Of a stretch of 64,000 bases of DNA, positions 1 to 7,851 are shown piece by piece (the stretch's first letter is position 1; the number at the start of each line of letters is the position of its first letter). The notes under the pieces were generated by a model. That model did no database searches, was not told where the DNA came from, and worked only from the letters and a program-made list of their open reading frames with translations. The position numbers were made by a program, and so were the translations under genes. The stretch spans positions 248,001 to 312,000 of the forward strand of contig NZ_FMVQ01000002.1 of assembly GCF_900102495.1 (NCBI RefSeq), given 5' to 3'. This DNA comes from Nitrosospira sp. Nl5 (GTDB lineage Bacteria > Pseudomonadota > Gammaproteobacteria > Burkholderiales > Nitrosomonadaceae).

Positions 1-392
1 GCTTCGCGGGTGTGAATGATAAGCGGTTTACCGCATTGGCGCGCGGCGCGAATATGCTGGCGGAAGCGCTCCCGTTGCCATTCCAGATCGCCTTTCAGGC
101 GAAAGTAATCCAGCCCCGTTTCGCCGATAGCGATAACTCTGGGATGGTCGGCCAGGGATGCCAGATGCGCCGCCTGCGGCTCGGCCAGATTTTCATAATC
201 GGGATGAACGCCGACAGAAGCAAACAGGTTGGAGTGGGTTTCCGCCAGAGCGAGCACCCGGGGAAAGTCTTCCAGATTGACGCTCACGCAAAGCGCATGG
301 CTGACATCATTCTCCCGCATTTTACCCAGCAGCGCATCGAGGTTGCTGGCAAGATCGGGGAAATCAAGGTGGCAATGGGAATCAACGAACAT
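1..392 (-). CDS. tatD: TatD-family metal-dependent hydrolase (3' part outside window)
   Basis: The protein starts with an ATG at 392 and about 130 residues are visible before the left edge cuts it. The start MFVDSHCHLDFPDL carries the HxH metal motif of the TatD amidohydrolase family, and IGETGLDYFR further on holds the metal-binding Glu. Family members are two-metal deoxyribonucleases or phosphodiesterases with a TIM-barrel fold. The gene lies downstream of tmk and holB on the same strand, the usual betaproteobacterial order, with a gap of about 60 bases after holB. The C-terminal half is not in the window, so completeness cannot be judged. The family call is firm; the true substrate is not known from sequence. 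Confidence 0.92.
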   Translation of the reverse strand, partial: MFVDSHCHLDFPDLASNLDALLGKMRENDVSHALCVSVNLEDFPRVLALAETHSNLFASVGVHPDYENLAEPQAAHLASLADHPRVIAIGETGLDYFRLKGDLEWQRERFRQHIRAARQCGKPLIIHTRE

Positions 393-452
393 GGCTGAGA
401 ACCGGCAAGTAATGCAAGTTTTGGTTGCGCCGATACTGAATGGTTCCTCCAA

Positions 453-1592
453 TCATTGCGCCTGCCCCGGGGTACGGGATGCGGGAGCAACCGACATGAC
501 ATAGGAAAACAGCATTTCCTCCAGGAATAACCGGGGGTTGAGCGGATGATGCGCTAGCCGGTGGGTCGCATTCAAGGCGCGTAAGTAAGTCGCCAGTGCA
601 CGCGGATCGATCCCGGATGCGAGCGATTTTATGGTAGCTCGCATTTCCAGGTGATAGCGGATTTTCCTGGTTGTGCGAAAACTCATCAAATCATAGCACC
701 ATTTCTGCAACCAGTTGACCACCGTGGGCAGATCCGATTTCTGCATTTCCTCAGCCAGCGCAACCGGATTGAAATTTCCCGGCGCGCTGATTTGCCGGAT
801 GAAGGCCTCATGCCGGCCAAGATAAGTGTCATCGTTGAATTCCAGCGCGGCCAGCGGGGCATACCCCGCGGAAGCAAGGCACGTTGCGGGGTCTTTCACC
901 CCTTGCTGTTTAAGCCACGCAGTCGCGGTAGCAAGGTCAGGCGCGGGCATGGCGATTTGCCGGCAGCGGCTGCGTATGGTCGGAAGTAAATGCTGCGCAC
1001 GGTGCGTGACTAGAATAAACAATGTTCGCGCAGGCGGTTCTTCCAGATTTTTCAGCAGCGCATTGGCGGCCGCGGGTTTCATTGCTTCCGCAGGATGAAT
1101 CAGAACAATTTTATAGCCATTCTGGTGGCTGGAAATATTAATGAAATCGCCAAGCTCACGAATTTGCGAGATAAGTATTTCCTTACTGGGCTTTTTCCTG
1201 GATTTCGCGCTGCCGGATTCCACTGCACCCACGCCGTCTGCCCCCTCCTCCCCGACGCCGGCCGGAGAATCGAGTGTTCCCTCGTCCCTCGCGCCGCTGG
1301 CCGATCCCGACGTTACTGATATTGCTTCCGGTTCAACCAGGCGAAAGTCCGGGTGATTTCCCTGTTCAAACCATCGGCAGCTGGCGCAACGTAGGCACGC
1401 TTCACCTTCAATAGATGGATTCTTGCATAACCGGAATTTAGCCAGATGCGTGGCCAACGCAAGCTTGCCAATACCCCGTCTGCCTCTCAGCAGCAACGCG
1501 TGGCTCATGGACGCGCTACCGGATGTGCCGATCTCGGCTACTTGCGCCAATATCCGCCATACGTCTTTCTGCCATGGATAAATAGCATTCAT
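453..1592 (-). CDS. holB: DNA polymerase III delta' subunit
   Basis: This is the delta' subunit of the clamp-loader complex, which helps open the beta clamp and place it on DNA. Residues 37-43 are a Walker-A-like GRRGIGK. Cys56, Cys66, Cys69 and Cys72 form the family's zinc module, and a TIRSRCR stretch gives the SRC motif. At about 379 residues it is longer than the usual ~330. The excess is a Gly/Ala/Asp-rich insertion at about residues 95-135, ahead of the conserved KEILISQIREL segment. I chose the ATG at 1592 because it overlaps the tmk stop by one base (TAATG), the sign of translational coupling; a TTG two codons upstream is the alternative. Confidence 0.93.
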   Translation of the reverse strand: MNAIYPWQKDVWRILAQVAEIGTSGSASMSHALLLRGRRGIGKLALATHLAKFRLCKNPSIEGEACLRCASCRWFEQGNHPDFRLVEPEAISVTSGSASGARDEGTLDSPAGVGEEGADGVGAVESGSAKSRKKPSKEILISQIRELGDFINISSHQNGYKIVLIHPAEAMKPAAANALLKNLEEPPARTLFILVTHRAQHLLPTIRSRCRQIAMPAPDLATATAWLKQQGVKDPATCLASAGYAPLAALEFNDDTYLGRHEAFIRQISAPGNFNPVALAEEMQKSDLPTVVNWLQKWCYDLMSFRTTRKIRYHLEMRATIKSLASGIDPRALATYLRALNATHRLAHHPLNPRLFLEEMLFSYVMSVAPASRTPGQAQ

Positions 1593-2224
1593 TAACAAAT
1601 AGCTAAAATAACTTTATCAAGTGACTTCTTAACTTCTTCCAGAGACTGGTTTGAATCTATCACGCGTATCCGGGAAGGAAATTTATGCGCTCTTTCCAGA
1701 TAAGCTTCCCGTACCCTCTCGAAAAACGCATCCTGTTCCTTTTCGAACCGGTCGGCCGGTTTAATGGCGTTGATGCGCTGCCTTCCCAGTTTAACCGCTA
1801 CGTCGAAATAAAGTGTCAGGTCCGGCTGAAAATCTCCCTGCACCCATCGCTCCAGATCATCCAGTTTGTGCCCAGCTAAACCTCTGCCTCCGCCCTGGTA
1901 TGCAAAACTTGCATCGGTGAAACGGTCTGAGATAACCCACTCGCCCCGCGCCAGGGCTGGCAGAATGACTTTGTCCAAATGCTCCCGCCGCGCCGCGAAC
2001 ATCAGCAACGCCTCTGTTTCAGCATGCATTGCCCGGCCGCTGTCAAGCAGGAGTTCGCGCAGTTTCTCGCCCAAGGGTGTGCCGCCTGGCTCGCGCGTCA
2101 CCATCACCTTGTGACCCTTATCTCGTAAAGCCCTATCAAGCCAGCCGAGATGAGTGGTTTTGCCCGCGCCGTCTATGCCTTCGAGCGTGATGAATTTGCC
2201 TTTGGCCGTTGTCGAGACAGTCAT
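1592..2224 (-). CDS. tmk: Thymidylate kinase
   Basis: The enzyme phosphorylates dTMP to dTDP with ATP in the cytoplasm, an essential step of dTTP synthesis. Its 210 residues match the family length. The P-loop [10 protein letters not shown] lies at about residues 15-24. The DRF motif with the following [11 protein letters not shown] segment is the dTMP-binding region, and [10 protein letters not shown] is part of the lid. The start [16 protein letters not shown] is typical. The gene is translationally coupled to holB through a one-base overlap, and tatD follows, so the three probably form one transcript. Confidence 0.96.
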   Translation of the reverse strand: MTVSTTAKGKFITLEGIDGAGKTTHLGWLDRALRDKGHKVMVTREPGGTPLGEKLRELLLDSGRAMHAETEALLMFAARREHLDKVILPALARGEWVISDRFTDASFAYQGGGRGLAGHKLDDLERWVQGDFQPDLTLYFDVAVKLGRQRINAIKPADRFEKEQDAFFERVREAYLERAHKFPSRIRVIDSNQSLEEVKKSLDKVILAIC

Positions 2225-2479
2225 TTCCTGAAAATTCTGATCGTGATACTGGCTATCCCCTGGAACAAAGCGGCCTCCTATTGTTGCCTGTTGTTCAGTT
2301 TATCTTATACTGGCAAGAGACACTAGCAGCCAAAAATCGCAGCCGGAATTGGTAAGCTGTGCTAAACAGGTATAGCATCATATCGACAGAAGCCATTACC
2401 GTTGCCCCTCGGTCGCTGCCTCTCGTCGTGATGGGTAATAAAATCTCATGCAGAACGTAAACAATTCGGGAGGTCAACC

Positions 2480-3100
2480 ATGCCTTACATGATCAGACGC
2501 ACACCGGCCCGGCACATCAGCTTCATGGCATTGGCGTGGTTGATATCGAGCGCCTGTTTGTCCAGCGCTCTTGCGGACGAAAAAATACAAATTCCACCGG
2601 CGAGCGGCGCACCAGTGGAAACTTTCCTTCCTCCCGGTGAGCCGCTGACAGACTTTGAGACCATGGAACTGCATTACAGGCGCTATACCACTGCTGCCCA
2701 AACGATGGCTCAATTATTCAGACAACTGAATCAAAAGATTCAGGAGGTCTCCCTAGCGGCAAAAACGGCTGAGGCCAAAAGCAGTTCCCACAACCGGCGT
2801 ATGTTGGCAGACAAGTTGCGTCAGCTGGAAAACACGCGCACCTCGTATAGTCATCAGTATGCGCAACTGCAATCCCAGATGCAGAACGAATACCGCAGCT
2901 ACACCGCCATTAGCAATGACTTGAAGGCCAGGCACGATACGCCAAAGGATACCGAAGCAGGTCAGGAAACAATCGGGGAAGTAAATTCCAAATCCACTAA
3001 AGCGAAAGGATCAAAGACGAGCGGACCGCGGATAAAGGAAGAGGACGCAAGAGGCCCAACTCCGGCTGCAACGGCAGAGCCGTCTCAGGTTCAGCGCTAA
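2480..3100 (+). CDS. Secreted coiled-coil protein of unknown function
   Basis: I do not recognise the family. The 206-residue product has a classical signal peptide (basic start, hydrophobic residues 13-27) with probable cleavage after SSALA. Residues ~60-140 are rich in Gln, Lys, Glu and Leu with few Gly or Pro, and look like a long helical coiled coil. The last ~50 residues are polar, with many Lys, Ser, Thr and Glu, and probably disordered. A strong ribosome site GGGAGG lies 7 bases before the ATG. It stands alone, convergent with the msrBA pair. A periplasmic structural or scaffold role is only a guess. Confidence 0.7.
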   Translation: MPYMIRRTPARHISFMALAWLISSACLSSALADEKIQIPPASGAPVETFLPPGEPLTDFETMELHYRRYTTAAQTMAQLFRQLNQKIQEVSLAAKTAEAKSSSHNRRMLADKLRQLENTRTSYSHQYAQLQSQMQNEYRSYTAISNDLKARHDTPKDTEAGQETIGEVNSKSTKAKGSKTSGPRIKEEDARGPTPAATAEPSQVQR

Positions 3101-3133
3101 GGGCAGTTAACTGAATGACAATACATTTGGACT

Positions 3134-3838
3134 TTACTGCGGCATGCCCCACAGCTCCGCCAGGCGCGTATCGCGGCCGCAGTTGCTGCGATAGTAGGCA
3201 TAGCGCACCGGGTTCTTGATGTAATAGTCCTGATGATATTCCTCCGCCGGGTAAAACGTCGTCGCGGGTAGTATCTCCGTGACGATGGGCTGCGTAAAAC
3301 GGCCCGAGGCCACGAGCTCAGCCTTGGATGCCTCGGCTTGCCGCTGCTGATCGGCGTCATGGTAGAAGATTGCGCTGCGGTATTGCGAGCCGTCGTCGCA
3401 GAATTGGGCGTTGGGCGTGAGCGGGTCGATCGTGGGCCAGAACGCGGCCAACAGCTTGGCGAAATTTGTCTTTGCGGGATCAAACCGAACCTGCACCGCT
3501 TCGATATGACCCGTTTTGCCGCCGGACACCTGCTCGTAGGTCGGGTTGGCCGTCTTACCGCCGATGTACCCGGAGGTGGTGGATATCACACCTGGCACTT
3601 TGTCGAAATCCGCTTCGGTACACCAGAAACAGCCGCCGGCAAAGATGGCTATACCCTCGGAATCCGGTTCGGCGGAATTGGCACTGGTGGATGTTGACCT
3701 GTTGGCTGCATCCGGCTGTCCGCATGCGGCTAGCCCAGCCATCAGCAATGCCAGCAACAACGCCAGGAACGGCGTCCTGCGGCCAAGCGCCAAATGGCTA
3801 TGGTGGTGAACATGGGTGCAGGGAGTACGGAGGGCCAT
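3134..3838 (-). CDS. msrA: Peptide methionine-S-sulfoxide reductase, lipoprotein form
   Basis: The enzyme repairs S-epimers of oxidised methionine in proteins. The catalytic motif GGCFWC gives nucleophile Cys70, followed by the family's GYIGG, YEQV and GHIEAV segments. Unlike cytoplasmic MsrA, this one carries an N-terminal signal with lipobox LAAC (Cys39) and a Ser/Thr-rich linker, so it probably works in the periplasm as a lipoprotein. msrB lies just upstream on the same strand and also has a lipobox, so the two halves of the repair system are exported together. The start is uncertain: ATG at 3838 gives a normal signal peptide; an in-frame GTG at 3883 would add 15 residues. Confidence 0.92.
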   Translation of the reverse strand: MALRTPCTHVHHHSHLALGRRTPFLALLLALLMAGLAACGQPDAANRSTSTSANSAEPDSEGIAIFAGGCFWCTEADFDKVPGVISTTSGYIGGKTANPTYEQVSGGKTGHIEAVQVRFDPAKTNFAKLLAAFWPTIDPLTPNAQFCDDGSQYRSAIFYHDADQQRQAEASKAELVASGRFTQPIVTEILPATTFYPAEEYHQDYYIKNPVRYAYYRSNCGRDTRLAELWGMPQ

Positions 3839-3901
3839 TTTGCTAAGTATAAATGGTTTGGGCTCGCATAAGGAGGACGTCACCAGACGCGCCGGTCGTG
3901 G

Positions 3902-4432
3902 TCAACTCCTGAGTGCGGGCAGCTCCTGGTTCTTTGGCACAAATCGAAGCGCAAGCCCGTTGTTGCACCAGCGCTCACCGCGAGGAAGCGGCCCATCGGT
4001 AAATACATGGCCTTGATGGCCGCCGCAACGCGCGCAGTGGTACTCGGTGCGGGGCAAAATCATCCTGAAATCCTGCTTTGTTGTAACATGCCCTGTAATA
4101 GGTTGCGTAAAACTGGGCCATCCCGTACCGCTTTCGTATTTATCGGCACTATTGAACAGAGGCAGGTAGCACGCGGCGCAGAGGTAAGTGCCCTTCCGAT
4201 CTTCACGATTCAGGGCGCTACTGCCAGGAGGCTCGGTATCCTCTTCGAACAGCACACGGTAGGCCGCTGGCGAAACCAGTTCGCGCCATTCTTCATGTGG
4301 CTTGTTCAGCGGTTTTACACTGATCGTCCCCGCGCCGGGCTGACTTCCCGTTGCTTTGGTGCGGGAGCATGCCGAGATCACTGGCAGCACCGCCAGCATA
4401 GCGAGACTCTGGAGTACGGCGCGTCGATTCAT
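3902..4432 (-). CDS. msrB: Peptide methionine-R-sulfoxide reductase, lipoprotein form
   Basis: This partner of MsrA reduces the R-epimer of methionine sulfoxide. Two CxxC pairs (Cys85/88 and Cys133/136) bind structural zinc, GTGWPSF is the family signature, and RWCNNG contains the catalytic Cys156. The N-terminus MNRRAVLQSLAML with lipobox VISAC (Cys22) is an export signal of lipoprotein type; the Arg pair makes Tat export possible. The 176-residue length fits a ~130-residue MsrB domain plus leader. It sits 63 bases upstream of msrA in the same direction, so the pair is probably co-transcribed as a periplasmic oxidative-damage repair unit. Confidence 0.94.
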   Translation of the reverse strand: MNRRAVLQSLAMLAVLPVISACSRTKATGSQPGAGTISVKPLNKPHEEWRELVSPAAYRVLFEEDTEPPGSSALNREDRKGTYLCAACYLPLFNSADKYESGTGWPSFTQPITGHVTTKQDFRMILPRTEYHCARCGGHQGHVFTDGPLPRGERWCNNGLALRFVPKNQELPALRS

Positions 4433-4596
4433 AACCCCTCCTTAAGCAGCCCCTTGTTGCTTCCAGTAACTATCGGCTATTTAATCTTTGACTGTCGGCA
4501 AATAGTATCGTTCTTTTAGGTGATCCTAATCGTACCGCTGGTCCCCTTCGCCGCCCAATTGGCGTCTGATTTCGAAGAAGACATAGCGACAAACAC

Positions 4597-4624
4597 TTGA
4601 CTTTATTTTTAGATGGGTTAACAT
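4597..4624 (+). promoter_or_regulatory. Candidate sigma-70 promoter of a small RNA
   Basis: TTGACT at 4597-4602 and TAACAT at 4619-4624 are separated by 16 bases, a good fit to -35/-10 elements. No open reading frame of useful length follows, but a strong terminator lies about 40 bases downstream. Confidence 0.45.
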
Positions 4625-4630
4625 ATGTGT

Positions 4631-4697
4631 GAGTAATCCTCTCCTTTGTAAGTGGAAACTATAAACCCGAAGCCGCTAGTCGCCTTCGGGTTTTTTT
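4631..4697 (+). ncRNA. Candidate ~65-nt small RNA
   Basis: The stretch between the promoter-like elements at 4597-4624 and the intrinsic terminator at 4663-4697 would give a transcript of about 65 nucleotides. No protein-coding gene on the plus strand ends here, so the terminator has no other obvious client. The 5' part contains CTCCTTTG, which is complementary to Shine-Dalgarno sequences and would suit a trans-acting RNA. This rests on sequence only; the RNA matches no family I know. Confidence 0.4.
4663..4697 (+). terminator. Rho-independent terminator
   Basis: AAACCCGAAG at 4663-4672 pairs perfectly with CTTCGGGTTT at 4684-4693 over an 11-base loop, and a run of seven T residues begins at the end of the stem. 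It faces the plus strand, while both neighbouring genes (msrB and the small membrane protein) lie on the minus strand. Confidence 0.8.
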
Positions 4698-4756
4698 CTG
4701 CGCGGCGGACGAGCAACGCATTGATGCAATACTTGCAGCTGGTGTTGGAATTTTCA

Positions 4757-4921
4757 TTATTTGCGATGGCCGAGCACCAGACCCGCTATTTCCACAGCAA
4801 TACCCAGCACGAAGAGAATCGCGCCGATCCAGATATTTTCTGGCGCCAGAAACATCAGTACACCGCCTAGAACGACCAGCGTGACGGATAAGAGCCGCTT
4901 GGAACGAGGATTCCTGATCAT
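4757..4921 (-). CDS. Small two-helix membrane protein (copy 1)
   Basis: The 54-residue product has a basic start (MIRNPRSKRLL) and two hydrophobic segments, at about residues 11-27 and 31-50, with PENIWIG between them. It is clearly paralogous to the gene at 7208-7399: both share NPRxKR, VLGGxLM, IWIG, VEI and VLGxRK. The two copies flank the Tc-toxin-like gene at 5112-6878 in the same orientation. I do not know the family's function. An upstream in-frame start at 4957 exists, but the ATG at 4921 matches the paralogue's start. Confidence 0.65.
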   Translation of the reverse strand: MIRNPRSKRLLSVTLVVLGGVLMFLAPENIWIGAILFVLGIAVEIAGLVLGHRK

Positions 4922-5111
4922 GGTATATGGAATTCTTCGCGAATAAATCAATATCACTATAGACCCTGACAGGCAAAATACTAGTGGCGCGTCAGATTCG
5001 GCAGATTCGATTTAAGGGAATCCGCTGGAAAAACGTCCATTTCCTGTTTCCGACACACTGCGGGATAATTTACCCAGGGAGGCGGACCTTTCGTTCCGCA
5101 TCCTCACCGGA

Positions 5112-6878
5112 TTATCCGGCGTCCGCGTCCAACTCAAAAACCCTGGAGCCGGTCACAAATAGAAGCTGCTCGATAACCTGATCGGCTTGCGTAGCCAGCG
5201 CTGCGGGGACGATATTGTGCGACAGCGATGCTTGAAGCGCTTCTTCTAGGTGCGATGACCTTTCATTCGATAACTGTAGCAGATCTGTCGGCAGCCCTTG
5301 GCGAAAGAGACCGTAGCAGGCGGCAGGCGCAAGTGCGTGCTGAAATGCCCATTGCGCATCCAGGCGCAAGTAATCGAGTTGTTCGAGCGGAATACCTGTT
5401 TTGCCGTTAAGAAAATCTAAATCCTCATTAATCAATTCGTGAACCGGCACGCTCTCAACGAGAGGTTCCAGTTTGGCAAGATACCGCTCGTATTCGGATG
5501 GCCCGCGAAATTTTTCCGATTCAATCTCCAGGTCGATGGTCTGTTCTTGCGCAGCGTTGAATACAATATCCGACACCGCGATCTCGCCACCCTCCAGTTC
5601 CTCCTCGCCTTCCCGTTCCTCACTCCCCTTCCGTGGTTCGAAGACGCGGATGAACAGATCCGCTTGCGCCTTTTCCGGCTGGCGGAACTGCCCCGTGTGG
5701 TAGGAAATTTCATAAGCTCCGGCAGTATCCGCAATCGTTTGCCCAAGCAACGTCTCTGCCCGCATATCCCTGTCGAACGCACGCACAATGACGTTGGAAA
5801 GTGGAGTGCCATCCACGTGGCGGATGGCACCGCGAACGACGCATCGCTCTCCGTCCGGTTCAGGCAAGGTGACAAGGATTTCCACTTCCTGGTCTCCTGG
5901 CAGCAGATTTGCAATAATGGTATCGGTAACCAGGGGAGCAAGAGCCTGGTCATCCCGGTAGAGCTGGAAGAGAACCTCCACGCCTTGTCCCCTGCTGAAA
6001 AAAGACTCGTCAACCGGGAAGAGAACGACACCTTTGCTGTTCGTCGTGCCTGAACGGATCAGCTGCTGTGTATTGATCCGGAATACAGCTTCGACATATG
6101 AATTGGGTAGTGGCGCGCCTGTCCCATGATTCCTGACCGTTCCTGTCAGTGTATAGGTTCTGGGCGCAAAATCCTCGGCCGTAATCTCGATGAATTCCTG
6201 CATTGCGGCTGAAGCTTTTCCGCCTTCGGCTACGATATTTCCTTGCGGATCAACTACACGGACAAGCAGATCGGGGCCCTTTCTGCCATCGGATTGCCAG
6301 ACATAGTCGATTCGATAAGCGCCATTGATCTGAAGCGCGGCGGGATTTCCGCAAGGGACAAAATTGTTCGCCGGCAGCGCATCGAAGAGACGAACCGTAA
6401 AGCCGACCGTGCTGAGGGGAACCCCGTCCGCCTTGCTGACCTGCCCGCTAACGGTGTAAATACGCGGCTGGGGGATGTCAGGACTAATACCGACGGTGGC
6501 GATGGTTTCCAGCCGCTGCCTCAGGTCGTTGGCCTGGTTTGGCTTGAGGTTTTCGAGGGTGAAACCTCGCTCCCAGAATATTCCCGCGAAATCGTTCCGC
6601 CTGCCGGGAATAGGGATGACAAGCCCAAATAGATTGTGCAGTTCGCCATCGGCAATGAGAAGACGAAGCGAACTGGCCGTGACCGTATAGCTGGAATAAT
6701 CCAGTTTGGTCAGTGCTTTTTTTAATGTTTCTACATCACTCGTACTCAGCTTTTCAAGCAATATCCCGTGAGTCAGGATATGCTGCCGCAGATTGCCGAT
6801 TGCTTGAATGATGTCCAGCAGTTTTGTGAGGATGGCGAATTTTCTATCCGGGTGGATGAACTGAACCGTAGCTCGCAT
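5112..6878 (-). CDS. Carboxypeptidase-regulatory-like / Tc-toxin-A-like protein
   Basis: This 588-residue soluble protein has three parts. Residues 1-135 look helical. About 140-450 hold three beta-sandwich repeats of the carboxypeptidase-regulatory (transthyretin-like) type, each opening with a VxGxVxxxDGxPL-like strand and carrying a later GAYxI strand. The last ~120 residues (NGKTGIPLEQLDYL to YGLFRQGLPTDLLQL) resemble the repeated helical segment of insecticidal Tc-toxin A subunits and related very large proteins. Those proteins usually run to well over 1500 residues, so this may be a shortened relative. The ATG at 6878 follows GGAAGGGAAGG-like ribosome binding sequence; longer starts lack one. 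No signal peptide is seen. Small membrane-protein paralogues flank it on both sides. Confidence 0.65.
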   Translation of the reverse strand: MRATVQFIHPDRKFAILTKLLDIIQAIGNLRQHILTHGILLEKLSTSDVETLKKALTKLDYSSYTVTASSLRLLIADGELHNLFGLVIPIPGRRNDFAGIFWERGFTLENLKPNQANDLRQRLETIATVGISPDIPQPRIYTVSGQVSKADGVPLSTVGFTVRLFDALPANNFVPCGNPAALQINGAYRIDYVWQSDGRKGPDLLVRVVDPQGNIVAEGGKASAAMQEFIEITAEDFAPRTYTLTGTVRNHGTGAPLPNSYVEAVFRINTQQLIRSGTTNSKGVVLFPVDESFFSRGQGVEVLFQLYRDDQALAPLVTDTIIANLLPGDQEVEILVTLPEPDGERCVVRGAIRHVDGTPLSNVIVRAFDRDMRAETLLGQTIADTAGAYEISYHTGQFRQPEKAQADLFIRVFEPRKGSEEREGEEELEGGEIAVSDIVFNAAQEQTIDLEIESEKFRGPSEYERYLAKLEPLVESVPVHELINEDLDFLNGKTGIPLEQLDYLRLDAQWAFQHALAPAACYGLFRQGLPTDLLQLSNERSSHLEEALQASLSHNIVPAALATQADQVIEQLLFVTGSRVFELDADAG

Positions 6879-7207
6879 GTTGCCTTCCCTTCCCAAGTCC
6901 GGATAAACAGCAAAATCGTGAAAAAGTACCGCCAACGCGCCTGGTTCCGATAGACGGCGTTATCGCGCAGTCTATGTCGTGGATTACTCTTTTACCTCTG
7001 CTGCGATTGCATGCTTTCGAGTATAGGGCAACTTCCGGCAACTTGCTGGGTAGTTGATCAGGTTCGGTATTCGAACCGGCGGCTTCAATAGTGGAACCCA
7101 GCGATGAATCCATGGATTATACGAGTTTGCCCCTTGGGCCCCGACTGAGAACGGCATTGGTTCAGGCGCGCCAGGTGGACATCCTGCCCGTTTCGCCAGT
7201 AATCTTC
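6879..7207. other. Intergenic stretch with no recognisable gene
   Basis: Reading both strands I see only overlapping short frames without ribosome sites, and no repeat shared with the rest of the window. It separates the Tc-toxin-like gene from the second small membrane-protein copy and probably holds the former's promoter. Confidence 0.4.
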
Positions 7208-7399
7208 CTATTCGTCCGCCGGTTCTGATTTGCGGCGTCCGAGCACAATAAGCGCTATTTCTACACCAAAACCGAGAGCGAAAAACACCACGCCGATCCA
7301 GATTTGTTGAGGCACCAGGATCATCAGTAATCCACCCAGAACGAGCAGCGAGAAGGATAATGACCGCAATATTCGTTTCGTGCGAGGGTTTGTAATCAT
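7208..7399 (-). CDS. Small two-helix membrane protein (copy 2)
   Basis: This 63-residue protein is a paralogue of the one at 4757-4921. It keeps the basic start (MITNPRTKRIL), two transmembrane segments at about residues 13-29 and 33-52, and the IWIG turn, and adds a polar tail, KSEPADE. The function is unknown. Two copies on either side of one gene suggest a local duplication, or that the small protein is repeatedly kept with the large one. Confidence 0.65.
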   Translation of the reverse strand: MITNPRTKRILRSLSFSLLVLGGLLMILVPQQIWIGVVFFALGFGVEIALIVLGRRKSEPADE

Positions 7400-7851
7400 A
7401 GCTGTAAAGCAAGCGCTTGAGCATAAAGAAATATTTAGTATAACCCTGAATCTGGAAGATGCGAGGGAAGGAGCCCTGGCCCGATCCCGCGCATGATTGG
7501 GCTGCGCTACTCAAGCACGCCTTTAACGAATCGGATGCATCAGTCCAGCTTCTTTCACAAGGGCGGGAAATGCATTGCGGTATGGCATGGGGTTCATTTT
7601 GACGTCGTTTGAAAAAAATATCTGTGCGACAACGTACGGATGAGTCTGCGCCATGGCCAATCCCGTCGTTGCGCTCCGCTCTCCAAGCTAGCCAGAACCG
7701 GGAAACCAGGGCGTCAAAAGCCGCGAGCTACCAAACGTGATGCGTCCCTTTGCCTCTCTCGCTGATTGCAAGGTCATCGGCTTGTAGCTGGAATTGGGCT
7801 GTCTACCTTGTCCTCCTGCGCTAAAATACATACCTTTTTGCAAGGCGACTG
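7400..7851. other. Intergenic stretch between divergent genes
   Basis: No convincing gene is seen. The region lies between the start of a minus-strand gene and the start of hrpA, so promoters for both must lie here. A TAAAAT hexamer at about 7823-7828 could be the -10 element for hrpA. Confidence 0.35.

Noticed and set aside
12..398. Plus-strand open frame of 128 residues at the left edge
   Set aside because: It is the antisense of tatD, whose HxH and GETGLD motifs are on the minus strand.
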